Below, piece by piece: positions 1 to 8,979 of a stretch of DNA of 64,000 nucleotides; the first letter of the stretch is position 1, and every line of letters starts with the position of its first letter. Source of the stretch: Paenarthrobacter sp. AR 02 (GTDB taxonomy: Bacteria; Actinomycetota; Actinomycetes; Actinomycetales; Micrococcaceae); assembly GCF_021538675.1 (NCBI RefSeq), contig NZ_JAJUKH010000008.1, forward strand, positions 120,416 through 184,415, given 5' to 3'. A program made the position numbers and the translations under genes. The notes under the pieces are model-generated. The model was not told the DNA's origin and did no database searches. It worked only from the letters and a program-made list of their open reading frames with translations.

Positions 1-1557
1 GTCCATGGCTGCCTTGTTGCGCTCTTTGTCGTCGGCAATGGAGGCCAGGCGCTTGATTTCAGCATCCAGCTCGGCGTCGCCCAGACCGTTCTCGTTCGTG
101 GAGGAATCGTAGAACTGCTTCACACCATCAGTGGCATCCGAACCAACGGTGTACCCGGAAATGGTGACATCGAAGTCGCGGGTACCAATGACCTTGCCGA
201 AGTCGGCGTCGCCGCGCTGGTCAATGGTCACGTCCATGCCGGCAGCCTGGAGCTGCTTCTGCAGGGTTTGTGAAGTGGCAGCGGTAGTGGGGTCATCGCC
301 GAAGTTGGTGATCTTGAAAGCAACAGGAACACCATCCTTCGCCATGATGCCCTTGTCGTTGGCCGTGTAGCCGGCATCGGTCAGGACCTTCTTGGCGGCG
401 TCGGCGCCGGTGTCCTTCACCGGGTAGTTGTCCTGGTAGTACTGGGAGAACGGCATGAGCATCATGGAGCCCGAGCTCTCTTCCGACCAGTTCAAGCCGT
501 TGAAACGGACGTCGCGGATGGCTTTGCGGTCGACGGCGGTGAAGATCGCCTTGCGCACGGCCACGTCAGTCAGCGCGGGCTTCTTGGCGTTGAGGTTCAA
601 GCCGCCGGCGAAGAGGCGCTGGCCGCGGCGGACGTCGGAGTCCTTGGTGCCTTCGAGCTGCTTGTAGCGGCCCAGGGTACGGCCGCTGGTTGCGTCGATT
701 TCGCCGTTCTTGAACGCCGCGATGGTTGCACTCGGTTCCATCTGGCGCCAGATGATCCTGTCCAGGACCGGCTTCTGGCCCCACCACTTGTCATTGGGAA
801 CCATGGTGACGGTCTTCGCCGTCGAGTCGTACTTCTCCACCTTGAACGGACCGGCCATCCACTCCGGGTGCATCTCGCCGGCGAAGCCCTTGTTGAAGAT
901 GTCGGCGGTGTTGATCGCGGGGTGGATCAGGCCGAAGAACAGGCTTTCCAGGGGGTAGACGGGCTGAGTGGTGGTGACGATGACTTCCTTGTCGTTGGCA
1001 CCAGCCTTGACGGAATCAACGAAGGCGTAAGCGCCGGCGGTGACGATGTCGATGGACTTGTCCTCGCCTTTGAGCATGTTCCAGGTGTTCTGGAAGGTCT
1101 TGACGTCGATCGGCGTACCGTCGTTCCAGGTTGCCTTGTCATTAACCTTGATGGTGATGGTCTGCTTGCCGTCCTTGACTTCGCTCTTGACGTCCTCGCA
1201 GAAGTCCTTGTTGGGCGAAGCCTTGCCGTCAAAGTCCAGCTTCCAACAACCACCGATTCCGCCGCTGCTCATGCCTACCGGATTGACCGGAGTCAGCAGG
1301 GCCGACGTGTCTGCGCTGTTGCCCACATTGGAGTTGTTATTGAAGTCTGGGCCGATGCTGCCTGTCGCCAGGGTGACCGTGCCGCCCTGGTCCAGGTCCT
1401 TCGTTTCCTTGGCGTTGACGCTGATCAGCTTGCTGATGTCACCGCCACTTTCTTCTGCCTTCTGGGAGGCAGGACCCGACGGCGTTCCCCCGCCGCAAGC
1501 GGTGAGCATGAGCGCTGCTGCGAGTGCTACGCCACCGATCGTCGTGTACTTCTTCAT
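1..1557 (-). CDS. ABC transporter substrate-binding lipoprotein, family 5 (peptide type), partial
   Basis: The reading frame is open for 519 codons and runs off the left edge, so the C-terminus is missing. It begins MKKYTTIGG and has a lipoprotein signal: basic start, hydrophobic core, lipobox LTAC with the lipidated cysteine at residue 21, then a Gly/Ser-rich linker. The rest matches the solute-binding family 5 pattern (motif KATWNDGTPI followed by large alpha/beta lobes). Family knowledge: such proteins capture oligo- or dipeptides outside the membrane and deliver them to the permease pair. It is the last gene of an operon with two permeases and a double ATPase just upstream on the same strand, which supports a peptide importer. 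The exact ligand cannot be read from the sequence. Confidence 0.93.
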   Translation of the reverse strand, partial: MKKYTTIGGVALAAALMLTACGGGTPSGPASQKAEESGGDISKLISVNAKETKDLDQGGTVTLATGSIGPDFNNNSNVGNSADTSALLTPVNPVGMSSGGIGGCWKLDFDGKASPNKDFCEDVKSEVKDGKQTITIKVNDKATWNDGTPIDVKTFQNTWNMLKGEDKSIDIVTAGAYAFVDSVKAGANDKEVIVTTTQPVYPLESLFFGLIHPAINTADIFNKGFAGEMHPEWMAGPFKVEKYDSTAKTVTMVPNDKWWGQKPVLDRIIWRQMEPSATIAAFKNGEIDATSGRTLGRYKQLEGTKDSDVRRGQRLFAGGLNLNAKKPALTDVAVRKAIFTAVDRKAIRDVRFNGLNWSEESSGSMMLMPFSQYYQDNYPVKDTGADAAKKVLTDAGYTANDKGIMAKDGVPVAFKITNFGDDPTTAATSQTLQKQLQAAGMDVTIDQRGDADFGKVIGTRDFDVTISGYTVGSDATDGVKQFYDSSTNENGLGDAELDAEIKRLASIADDKERNKAAMD

Positions 1558-1635
1558 GGTTTGCCCTTCATGTTTACGACTTGGAATATTTTTGCGAGTT
1601 GAGACCAGGGATATATGTCAATGCGTCATGTGTTG

Positions 1636-3789
1636 TCAGGCATGCACCACCAGCATGTCGGCATCTAATTCTCCGTCCGGGTAGAAGCATGCGAAGTCCT
1701 GTGCACCTTCAGAAGCCAGTGGCGGCTCCAGAGTAAGGCACTTCTCCTGCTTCCCTGCGGGAAGCGCGGCGAACACCGGGCAACGTGTAGCGAAGTTACA
1801 TCCCTTGGGTGCGTCAAGCGGACTGGGCAGGTCGCCTTGCAGGATGATGCGCTCGCGGGTACGTTCCAGGTTCGGGTCCGGAACAGGGATAGCGGAGAGC
1901 AGGGCCCGGGTGTAGGGGTGGCGCGGGTTGTCGAAGACATCGTCCACGTCCCCGGTCTCCACGATCTTGCCCAGGTACATGACGGCCACGCGGTCCGAGA
2001 TGTGCCGGACCACAGAAAGGTCGTGGGCCACCATGAGGTAGCTCAGGCCCAGTTCGGCACGGAGCTTGTCCAGCAGGTTGATCACGCCAGCCTGCACTGA
2101 AACGTCCAAAGCAGAGACCGGCTCGTCCAGGACCACCAGCTTGGGATTGACCGCGAGCGCCCTGGCAATGCCGATGCGCTGCCGTTGACCACCGGAGAAC
2201 TGGTTGGGGAAGCGGTTCACGTGGTCCGGCTGCAGGCCAACCAGCTTCATGAGCTCCATGATGCGTTTCCTGATGGCGGCCTTGGGCATCCCCAGGTTTT
2301 CCAGGGGCTCGGCCAGGACTTCATACACCGTGAAGCGCGGATCCAGGGCACCCGTGGGGTCCTGGAACACCATCTGCATTTCCTTGCGCATCGCCATGGT
2401 GGTCTTGCGGTCTGTGGCCGCCTTGTTGCTCACGCCTCCAATGACCACCTCGCCCATCTGGTCCGGGTGGAACTCCATGATTTCAAGCAAAGTGGTGGTC
2501 TTACCGCAGCCGGACTCGCCCACGATCGAGACGCACTCGCCCTCGCGGATGTCGAAGCTCAGCCCGTCAACGGCCTTGACCGTGCCAATGCGCTTCTTGA
2601 TGAGTGCACCCTTGAGCAGCGGGAAGTGCTTCTTCACGTCCTTGAGTTCCAGGACCTTTGCGCGCTCAAGGCGCGCTACGCCGTCGAACTTTGAAACGGG
2701 CTTGGGCGGTGCCTGGAAGATCTTGTGCGCATCGGCGTCGCCGGAAAGTTCATCGGCCTTGATGCAGGCTGCCTTGTGTCCAAGTGTCTGCCCCTGCACA
2801 CCCGGTACCGCGAGCAGCTCCGGTTCGCCGTGCAGGCAGGCGTCGCTGACCATCGGGCAGCGGGCCGCGAAAGAGCATCCGATGACGGGCTGCGCCAGGT
2901 TGGGCGGCGTCCCTTCGATGGGCACCAGCGATTGCTTGTCCGAGGAGTCCACGCGTGGCACGGCTCCCAGCAGGCCCAGCGTGTAGGGCATTCGCGGGTT
3001 GTAGTAGATGTCCTCCACGGTGCCGGTTTCCACGGGCTTGCCCGCGTACATCACCATGATGTCGTCGGCCATGCCCGCTACGACGCCGAGGTCGTGCGTG
3101 ATCATGACGACGGCGGCGCCGGTTTCCTCTTGCGCGGTGTGCAGGACTTCGAGCACCTGCGCCTGGATGGTGACGTCCAACGCCGTCGTGGGTTCATCGG
3201 CGATGAGGACGCGGGGGTCGTTGGCAATCGCGATGGCAATCATGACGCGCTGGCGCATGCCGCCGGAAAACTCGTGCGGGAACGCCTTTAGCCGGTCCTT
3301 CGGGCTGGGGATGCCCACCATCCGCAAGAGGTCGACGGCGCGGGCTTCTTTTGCCTGCTTGGTCATGGTGGGGTTGTGGACCGTGAGCGCCTCGATGATC
3401 TGGTGGCCCACCGTGTAGACGGGCGTCAGCGAGGACAGCGGGTCCTGGAAGACCATGGCGATGTCGCTGCCGCGGTGCTTGCACATGGCCTTATCGCTCA
3501 GGCCCAGCAGTTCCTTGCCCTTGTACCGGACGGAACCGGTGATGTCCGCGGTCTCGGGGAGGAGCCCCATGATGGCCATGGACGTGACGGACTTGCCGGA
3601 GCCGGACTCACCCACGATGCCCAGGGTTTTGCCGGGCATGAGGTCGAAGTCCACGCCGCGGACCGCGTGGACCACCCCGTTCTCCGAGTTGAAGCGGACG
3701 TTGAGGTCGCGGACGCTGAGGACGGCGTCACCCGGAGCGTACAGTCCGGCATCGCGGAGGCGTTCGGCGGGAGTGGTGTTGGTGCTCAT
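1636..3789 (-). CDS. Peptide ABC transporter ATP-binding protein, fused double ATPase (DppD-DppF type)
   Basis: A 717-residue protein with two complete nucleotide-binding domains in one chain. Domain 1 has Walker A GESGSGKS (residues 60-67), signature FSGGMRQR and Walker B VLIADEP. Domain 2 has Walker A GESGCGKT, signature FSGGQRQR and Walker B VVLDEP. Each domain ends in the Cys-rich oligopeptide-type tail (CSFAARCP and CNFATRCP) typical of Opp/Dpp ATPases. In many bacteria these are two genes (dppD, dppF); here they are fused. The start overlaps the stop of the upstream permease by 4 bases, so translation is probably coupled. It powers peptide import through the permeases at 3786-5740. Confidence 0.95.
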   Translation of the reverse strand: MSTNTTPAERLRDAGLYAPGDAVLSVRDLNVRFNSENGVVHAVRGVDFDLMPGKTLGIVGESGSGKSVTSMAIMGLLPETADITGSVRYKGKELLGLSDKAMCKHRGSDIAMVFQDPLSSLTPVYTVGHQIIEALTVHNPTMTKQAKEARAVDLLRMVGIPSPKDRLKAFPHEFSGGMRQRVMIAIAIANDPRVLIADEPTTALDVTIQAQVLEVLHTAQEETGAAVVMITHDLGVVAGMADDIMVMYAGKPVETGTVEDIYYNPRMPYTLGLLGAVPRVDSSDKQSLVPIEGTPPNLAQPVIGCSFAARCPMVSDACLHGEPELLAVPGVQGQTLGHKAACIKADELSGDADAHKIFQAPPKPVSKFDGVARLERAKVLELKDVKKHFPLLKGALIKKRIGTVKAVDGLSFDIREGECVSIVGESGCGKTTTLLEIMEFHPDQMGEVVIGGVSNKAATDRKTTMAMRKEMQMVFQDPTGALDPRFTVYEVLAEPLENLGMPKAAIRKRIMELMKLVGLQPDHVNRFPNQFSGGQRQRIGIARALAVNPKLVVLDEPVSALDVSVQAGVINLLDKLRAELGLSYLMVAHDLSVVRHISDRVAVMYLGKIVETGDVDDVFDNPRHPYTRALLSAIPVPDPNLERTRERIILQGDLPSPLDAPKGCNFATRCPVFAALPAGKQEKCLTLEPPLASEGAQDFACFYPDGELDADMLVVHA

Positions 3790-4757
3790 TTGGTGATCTT
3801 CTTCGCAGTCTGGGGCTTGGTCCGCTTCGCCCGGCCGACGGAACTGGAGCTGGGATCGAAAGCGTCACGGAGTCCGTCGTTCATCATGGCCAGCGAGCCT
3901 GTCAGCAGGAACATGACGGTCAACGGAACCCAGAACATCCAGGGGAACGACGAGACCTGGCCCGTGGCCTGGCCGATCAGGACACCGAGGCTGACGTCAG
4001 GAAGCTTGATGCCGATACCGATGAACGAAAACGCCACTTCGGCCAGGATCGCACCCGTGATGCCGCGGGTGAAGTCGAGCACCAGCAGCGAGCCGATGTT
4101 CGGAACCAGGTGGCGCCACACGATGCGGCGGGAGGGGACGCCCATGTACTTGGCGGCCTTGACGTAGTCGCGTTGCATGAGCGACATGGACAGCGAGCGC
4201 ACCAGGCGGGCTGTGCCCATCCAGCTGAAGAAGAGCAGGACGATGACCAGCAGGAGCCAGCTGGGGAGGTTCTTGAGTCCTCCGCTGCCACTGGTCGCCA
4301 CGGCAACCACCAGGATGGCGGGCATCATGATGAGCGCTTCCAGGATGAACAGCATGGTGGCATCGACCTTGCCGCCGAAGAACGCCATGGTGCATCCGTA
4401 CACGGCGGAGATCAGGACGGAAAGGCCGCCAACAATCAGGCCAATGAGGATGGAGGTCCTGGTGCCATCAACGATCAGCGCCATGAGGTCGATGCCGGCC
4501 TGCGTCGTGCCGAGCAGGTGGTCCGGGGACGGCGGCATCCCGATGTTGAACGGATCCAGGGTTTCCTTGTCCCACGGGGTCAGGAACCCGCCAAAAATGG
4601 AAAACAGGAACAGTGCCAGGAAGATGAACAAACCTGCGACGGCGGTCCGGTTCCGCATGAACCGGCGGAAGATGATGCGGGATTTCCCAATGACGACGTC
4701 CTGGTCGGCAACCCGGGACTCGTCGATTTCCGCGATGGGATCGATGATGTTCGTCAT
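3786..4757 (-). CDS. Peptide ABC transporter permease, DppC type
   Basis: A 323-residue inner-membrane protein. A cytoplasmic N-terminus of about 45 residues is followed by a first membrane helix (LFIFLALFLFSIFGG), a periplasmic loop and five more hydrophobic segments. The EAA-like coupling motif lies near YVKAAKYMGVPSRRIVWRHL. The N-terminal helix plus extracytoplasmic loop is typical of the DppC/OppC class. The start codon shares a base with the stop of the upstream DppB-type gene and the end overlaps the ATPase gene by 4 bases, so the three form one translationally coupled block. It should form the channel together with the partner permease. Confidence 0.94.
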   Translation of the reverse strand: MTNIIDPIAEIDESRVADQDVVIGKSRIIFRRFMRNRTAVAGLFIFLALFLFSIFGGFLTPWDKETLDPFNIGMPPSPDHLLGTTQAGIDLMALIVDGTRTSILIGLIVGGLSVLISAVYGCTMAFFGGKVDATMLFILEALIMMPAILVVAVATSGSGGLKNLPSWLLLVIVLLFFSWMGTARLVRSLSMSLMQRDYVKAAKYMGVPSRRIVWRHLVPNIGSLLVLDFTRGITGAILAEVAFSFIGIGIKLPDVSLGVLIGQATGQVSSFPWMFWVPLTVMFLLTGSLAMMNDGLRDAFDPSSSSVGRAKRTKPQTAKKITK

Positions 4758-5740
4758 TACTGGACCCTCACTCGTGGATCAACCAGCGTTGTGGCGAAGT
4801 CGGCCAGGATAGCCCCGATCGCGAAGATCACCGAGCCGTAAGCCAACGTGGCTGTGGCTACGTTCACGTCCTGCAGACCGATCGACTGGATGCTCCATAA
4901 ACCAATGCCGGGCCAGGCGAAGATGGCTTCGGCGAAGAAGCCTCCGGTGAAGATCGCCGGGATGGTGAACGCGATGCTCTGCGCCACGGGAATGAAGGAG
5001 ACACGCAGGGCGTGGCGGGTGATGGCCTGGTTACGGGTGAGGCCTTTGGCGCGGGCGGTGCGGACGAAGTCGGCGTTGACGTTGTCCAGCAGGTATTGCC
5101 GCTGGGCGATCTGGTAGCCGGCCCAACCGAAGATGGTCATCGCGAAGGTGGGCACGGCGTAGTGGGCCACAAGGTCAACGAAAGCGGGCCAACCGGGGTC
5201 GATTCCCGGCGTCGAAATTCCCGTCACGAAGAAGATGCGCTGCCCAACGGTTTCGTTGATGCTGATGGCACCAAGCTGGACCAGGAAGTAGGCGATGGGC
5301 GCCGGAAGAATGTGGACCAGGTAGCTGTAGGACGTGATGACGCGGTCCTGGAACTTGTACTGGCGTGCTGCGGAGTAGACGCCAAGTGCGACGCCGATGA
5401 TCAGCGTCAGGATGATCGAGGCAATGAAGAGCCGGGTGGAAACCAGCACGCGATCCGCGAATTCGGCGTTGACATATGCGCCGTTCGGGCTGCGTCCCCA
5501 GTCCCACTTGGTGACGATGCCGCCAAGCCATTCGACGTAGCGTTCCCACGCATTCTTGTCGGGGTCAAGGCCGAGGCCCCTGAAGGATGCTGCCACCTGT
5601 TCGGGGGTGGGCCGCGGAATCTTTTCCTGCTCAAGGACCGCCGGTTTGAGCGACGAGACGGCCAGGAAGTAGCCGGCGCTTGTGGTCAGGAAGATCATGA
5701 TCAGGTAGATTCCCGACCGCTTCATCAGATATTTCAGCAT
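4757..5740 (-). CDS. Peptide ABC transporter permease, DppB type
   Basis: First gene of the peptide transporter operon, 327 residues. It has an N-terminal membrane anchor (IYLIMIFLTTSAGYFLAVSS), a soluble loop of about 70 residues and then five membrane helices. The EAA-type loop is recognisable at VRTARAKGLTRNQAITRHAL. This matches the DppB/OppB permease class (binding-protein-dependent transport inner-membrane component). The stop codon TAA and the start of the DppC-type gene share one base. The operon promoter must lie in the stretch 5741-6058. The substrate cannot be stated beyond peptide-type. Confidence 0.94.
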   Translation of the reverse strand: MLKYLMKRSGIYLIMIFLTTSAGYFLAVSSLKPAVLEQEKIPRPTPEQVAASFRGLGLDPDKNAWERYVEWLGGIVTKWDWGRSPNGAYVNAEFADRVLVSTRLFIASIILTLIIGVALGVYSAARQYKFQDRVITSYSYLVHILPAPIAYFLVQLGAISINETVGQRIFFVTGISTPGIDPGWPAFVDLVAHYAVPTFAMTIFGWAGYQIAQRQYLLDNVNADFVRTARAKGLTRNQAITRHALRVSFIPVAQSIAFTIPAIFTGGFFAEAIFAWPGIGLWSIQSIGLQDVNVATATLAYGSVIFAIGAILADFATTLVDPRVRVQ

Positions 5741-6058
5741 GTCGGGTTGCTGCCCCGAATCGTGGCAAAACTCAAAGCTCGTCCTTCCGCGGTTCCCGGC
5801 TGTGGCCGGCGTCAGCTACGAATTGGCGTAGTGGTTTGTTGAGCCCCCACACCCCTTCAGTGATCACCAGCCATGTATGGCATGCGTCACATTCAAGAGG
5901 AAACTACCACAATAACTGCTTCACGTTTTGCTTCGGCGGGGCCAGTTTCCCGCCTGCTGCCAGATTGTTATGTACAGGCTGCGTCACGAATTGGACCGTT
6001 AGTGTTTCTTTGCGGCGCCGCGATGCCGGCTACAAGGCAGGGCGCTTAGGCGGGGCGC
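5741..6058. other. Gene-free stretch upstream of the peptide transporter operon
   Basis: The 318 bases between the DppB-type gene and the stop of the tetR-type gene. Both neighbours run on the minus strand, so this holds the transporter promoter and the end of the tetR transcript. I see a small dyad (GCCAT, 2 bases, ATGGC) at 5870-5881 and a 13-base tandem duplication at its right end. No convincing -35/-10 pair, riboswitch or further reading frame was found. Confidence 0.5.
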
Positions 6059-6064
6059 TTAGGC
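6040..6064. repeat. Tandem 13-base duplication across the tetR stop codon
   Basis: The sequence GGGCGCTTAGGC occurs at 6040-6051 and again at 6053-6064 (period 13). The second copy contains the stop codon of the tetR-type gene. The event is a short local duplication and leaves the protein end unchanged. Confidence 0.75.
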
Positions 6065-6673
6065 AGGTCGCATCAAGCGGGCCACGACATCGCGCCACGA
6101 ATCGGTGAGCCGCTTGGGGGAAATGCCACGCACCCGTACGTCGTCGACAATCCGCTCAGGATCCAAGGCGTAGGTCAGGGACATGGCCATGACCCAGGGG
6201 TCGGCGATACCGGCTTCGCGCAGCAGGACCTCCATATGCCGATGCGAGAGCTTCGTCGCGGGGACGTCGAACCTGTTCCGGGTGGCAGCACCAGCCGCTT
6301 TCAGCAGTTCGCCGTTTTCGAGAACGAAGTAGATGCGGCCCTCACCGAATGCCGTCAGTCGCTCCGCTGGCGAGGCGCCAGGGCCCAAAGGGGGCGGCCC
6401 GAACATGAAGGCCCGCTGGAAGTCGGACTCCGCATCGCTCAGCAGGGTCATCATGAGGCCCGCACGACTGCCGAAGCGGCGGAAGACCGTCCCTTTGCCA
6501 ACCTTCGCCTTGCACGCCAGGGCATCCATGGTTAATGCCTCAGCCCCGAACTCGTCCACCAACTCGCGTGCAGCACAGAGAAGCCGCTCACGGTTCCGCG
6601 CGGCATCGCTGCGCTCATGCGGCGAACCGAGAGGCAGGTCCGGCTGCAGGGGGACGAAGCTCACAAGAAACAT
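6059..6673 (-). CDS. TetR/AcrR family transcriptional regulator
   Basis: A 204-residue protein with an N-terminal TetR helix-turn-helix at about residues 25-70 (RNRERLLCAARELVDEFG, then LTMDALACKAKVGKGTVFRR), followed by a helical ligand-binding domain. Length and layout fit the family. It is divergent from the FMN reductase gene at 6761. Nineteen bases in front of its ATG is a 20-bp imperfect palindrome that is very likely its own operator, so it probably represses both itself and the reductase. The inducer is unknown; the partner gene suggests a quinone, nitro- or azo-type compound, which is inference. Confidence 0.92.
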   Translation of the reverse strand: MFLVSFVPLQPDLPLGSPHERSDAARNRERLLCAARELVDEFGAEALTMDALACKAKVGKGTVFRRFGSRAGLMMTLLSDAESDFQRAFMFGPPPLGPGASPAERLTAFGEGRIYFVLENGELLKAAGAATRNRFDVPATKLSHRHMEVLLREAGIADPWVMAMSLTYALDPERIVDDVRVRGISPKRLTDSWRDVVARLMRPA

Positions 6674-6691
6674 TCTAGACCCGGGAATAGA

Positions 6692-6711
6692 AAGCGGACT
6701 GCGGTCCGTTT
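6692..6711. promoter_or_regulatory. Candidate TetR operator between tetR gene and FMN reductase gene
   Basis: The 20-mer AAGCGGACTGCGGTCCGTTT is palindromic at 16 of 20 positions, with perfect inner arms CGGAC and GTCCG around TGCG. It lies in the 87-base divergent gap. A weak -10-like TAGTAT for the reductase starts at its right end (6711-6716). Position, length and symmetry match a TetR-dimer site. Confidence 0.7.
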
Positions 6712-6760
6712 AGTATCGATGAAGGCACCAACGCTTACATCGCTTCCCAAAGGAGACACC

Positions 6761-7327
6761 ATGTCCAAGAGCACCGTACTTACCCTCGTCGGCAGCCTCC
6801 GCGCCGATTCCCACAACAAGAAGCTCGCGGAGGCCATCCAGCTGAACGCACCGGAGAACGTGGACGTCCAGATCCACGACTCCCTGGGCAACATCCCCTT
6901 CTACAACGAAGACATCGACGTCGAAGGCCAGGTCCCGGCCGAGGCCGCCGCCCTGCGCGCAGCAGCAGCCGACGCCGACACCATCCTGCTGGTCACCCCC
7001 GAGCACAACGGCACCGTTCCCGCTTCCCTGAAGAACGCCATTGACTGGCTGTCCCGCCCGTTCGGCGCCGGTGCCCTCTCCGGCAAGCCGACCGCCGTCG
7101 TCGGAACCGCTTTTGGCCAGTACGGTGGCGTGTGGGCGCAGGACGAGGCCCGCAAGGCTGTCGGCATCGCCGGCGCCAAGGTCCTCGAGGACGTCAAGCT
7201 CGCCGTGCCGGGTTCCATGATCCGCTTCGCCGAACTCCACCCCAAGGACGACGCCGAGATCGTTGAGCAGATCAAGGGCATCTTCGAGCCCCTGACAGCT
7301 GCCCAAGACGAAGAAGCAGCCGCCTAG
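6761..7327 (+). CDS. NADPH-dependent FMN reductase family protein (flavodoxin-like)
   Basis: A 188-residue cytosolic flavoprotein. The ATG at 6761 follows the ribosome site AAGGAG at 6750-6755, which fixes the start. The N-terminal phosphate-binding loop reads GSLRADSHN and the flavin-binding segment TPEHNGTVPASLKNAIDW, both diagnostic for the family, whose members reduce FMN, quinones, azo compounds or metal ions with NAD(P)H. It is transcribed away from the TetR gene, shares an operator region with it, and is followed by a strong terminator, so it is a single-gene unit probably induced by the TetR ligand. Confidence 0.93.
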   Translation: MSKSTVLTLVGSLRADSHNKKLAEAIQLNAPENVDVQIHDSLGNIPFYNEDIDVEGQVPAEAAALRAAAADADTILLVTPEHNGTVPASLKNAIDWLSRPFGAGALSGKPTAVVGTAFGQYGGVWAQDEARKAVGIAGAKVLEDVKLAVPGSMIRFAELHPKDDAEIVEQIKGIFEPLTAAQDEEAAA

Positions 7328-7340
7328 TCTTTCCGCTTTC

Positions 7341-7378
7341 AATGCCCCCGTGCCGCAGCTTGCGCCACGGGGGCATTT
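7341..7378 (+). terminator. Intrinsic terminator after the FMN reductase gene
   Basis: A perfect 12-bp stem: AATGCCCCCGTG at 7341-7352 pairs with CACGGGGGCATT at 7366-7377, with a 13-base loop that can pair further. It begins 13 bases after the stop codon. Confidence 0.8.
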
Positions 7379-7516
7379 GCGTACCTGGCCACCCGCCCAT
7401 GACCCGGCAGGCGTGATCAACTCTTGTCCGAACCGTCACCGTAACGGCATGTTGCGTTGTGGCCTGCGGCCCTAACGTTGGACGTACAGGTGGACGGACA
7501 GGAGCGCGGGGCTGTC

Positions 7517-8338
7517 ATGCATGCCGGACGGGGACTCAAAGGTACGACGACGATCGCGGCTGCCTGCGTGGCGTTGGCCCTGTGGGTGGCTGGCTGCACG
7601 ACGGGTCCCGGCACCCTCCCTCGGCAAAGCGCCGAGCCGCTGCCCACAGTTTCCGTGACGCCGCCTCCCCGGCCAGCCAGTCCTGTGGCCCCTGCCTCGC
7701 CGGGCCCGTCATTTTCGTCGGTGCCCGCCATGCCGTCAGTTGCCATCCCATCAGCCTCGCTAGCTCCGGCCCGCCCGGTCACCGCCACTCCCCCGTCACC
7801 CACTCCCGCCGTCAGCACTCCCGCGGCGGCCGCGACCGGACCGGGCTCCGCCGTCGCGCCTTCGACCGACCCAGCCACACCGCTGCCGGTCCCCCTCCCC
7901 TCGAACCGCGCCGCCCGGGTGCCGGACGACGTCGACGCTGCGGGTCCCGCGGTCTACTACGTTGCAATAAACGACGGCGGCGCCCGCGGCGTGCGGTTCG
8001 GCTGCAACGACAGCCTGGTTCCGGTGCGTGGAGCAACCACCCCCGGCGACCCGCTGTCCGTGACGCTGGGACGGCTGCTTGAAGGGGGCCTGCCTGTGGA
8101 CGGTGACGCAACCTTGTACGACGCACTCGCTGGCTCATCGCTGCATTTCCTGTCCGGCTATATGAGCGGCTCAACCGTCGTAGTGAACCTCAGCGGATCG
8201 CTGCGTCCCGGAGGTGTCTGCGACGTACCCCGCATCCAGGCGCAGCTGACACACACCGCCGTCGCGGCCAGCGGGGCTTCGCGGGCTGAGATCTATGTGA
8301 ACGGCAGGACACTCACGGAGGCGCTGAGCGTGCGCTAG
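7517..8338 (+). CDS. GerMN-domain-like lipoprotein
   Basis: A 273-residue predicted lipoprotein. I chose the ATG at 7517 because it places a normal lipoprotein signal at the N-terminus (lipobox VAGC, cysteine 27); AGGAG at 7500-7504 is rather far, and a GTG at 7490 is the alternative. Residues about 30-140 are a low-complexity Pro/Ala/Ser/Thr linker, as in cell-wall-spanning lipoproteins. The C-terminal 130 residues (LSVTLGRLLEGG ... GSTVVVNLSG ... RAEIYVNGRTL) resemble the GerMN fold found in spore germination and many actinobacterial surface lipoproteins. No sporulation is implied. Exact role unknown; it stands alone. Confidence 0.75.
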   Translation: MHAGRGLKGTTTIAAACVALALWVAGCTTGPGTLPRQSAEPLPTVSVTPPPRPASPVAPASPGPSFSSVPAMPSVAIPSASLAPARPVTATPPSPTPAVSTPAAAATGPGSAVAPSTDPATPLPVPLPSNRAARVPDDVDAAGPAVYYVAINDGGARGVRFGCNDSLVPVRGATTPGDPLSVTLGRLLEGGLPVDGDATLYDALAGSSLHFLSGYMSGSTVVVNLSGSLRPGGVCDVPRIQAQLTHTAVAASGASRAEIYVNGRTLTEALSVR

Positions 8339-8386
8339 CCAGAATCTGCGCTGAGCCGTTCCTGGACCGCTATCACGTCGCTGCCC

Positions 8387-8424
8387 GGCGACGGATTCGC
8401 GGGCTGGCGACGGATTCGCGGGCC
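8387..8424. repeat. Two tandem copies of a 19-base repeat
   Basis: GGCGACGGATTCGCGGGCT (8387-8405) is followed directly by the same unit with one change (8406-8424). It lies in the short convergent gap between the lipoprotein gene and the membrane protein gene. Confidence 0.85.
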
Positions 8425-8439
8425 GACTAGGTGGGCCCG

Positions 8440-8979
8440 CTAAGCAGTGGCGATTGCCAACACCCGGCGGAGTGCCCATGCCACCCGCAGAAGGGCCAGG
8501 ACCGAGGCAAACGCCAGGACGAACACCACCGCTTCCGGAATCCACAGCCCGGTGGGCCCATCACCCTCAAGGACGACGGTGACCAGCGCACCAACCACCA
8601 ACAGGCCCAGTCCGGGAATGGCAAAAAGGAACACTTCGCCAATCTGGCGACGATGAAGGGGTGAGAGCCTCTCGAGGGGCAGCTCCCGTTGCCCCGGGGC
8701 GGACTTCTTGCCGAGTACGTTGATCAGCATGGAAACACTGGTGAGCGTCAGGCCCGCCGTCGCACCCGCCAAGGTGGCCAGGGTTTGGAACAGCGCCCGG
8801 CGCGCACCGGCGTCGACATCTTCCAGCATCAGCGGGTGAGCCGCGATCAGGGCTACGCCCAACCACAGTGACACCGCCACGGCCGCCCAGAGATAGTCCG
8901 CCATGGGATGCAAGAGAAACCATCGCCAAGCGGTTCGTCGAGGGCCGGATGACTCCACCTCAACCCCGAACAAGCTCAT
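8440..8979 (-). CDS. Four-helix membrane protein of unknown function, partner of the 8960-10009 gene
   Basis: A 179-residue protein starting MSLFGVEVESSG at 8979. It has four strongly hydrophobic segments (around LWAAVAVSLWLGVALIA, LATLAGATAGLTLTSVSMLI, VFLFAIPGLGLLVVGALV and AVVFVLAFASVLALL) and a basic C-terminus. I do not recognise the family. Its start lies 20 bases inside the end of the upstream gene in another frame, so the two are surely co-translated. A longer form of the frame reaches further upstream but runs inside the neighbour and lacks coding character there. A cytosolic protein coupled to a small multi-helix membrane protein is a layout seen in some antiviral and stress effectors; here that is only a suggestion. 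Confidence 0.8.
   Translation of the reverse strand: MSLFGVEVESSGPRRTAWRWFLLHPMADYLWAAVAVSLWLGVALIAAHPLMLEDVDAGARRALFQTLATLAGATAGLTLTSVSMLINVLGKKSAPGQRELPLERLSPLHRRQIGEVFLFAIPGLGLLVVGALVTVVLEGDGPTGLWIPEAVVFVLAFASVLALLRVAWALRRVLAIATA

Noticed and set aside
7457..7516. Longer N-terminus for the GerMN-like lipoprotein
   Set aside because: It would put about 20 polar residues before the signal peptide and spoil the lipoprotein signal.
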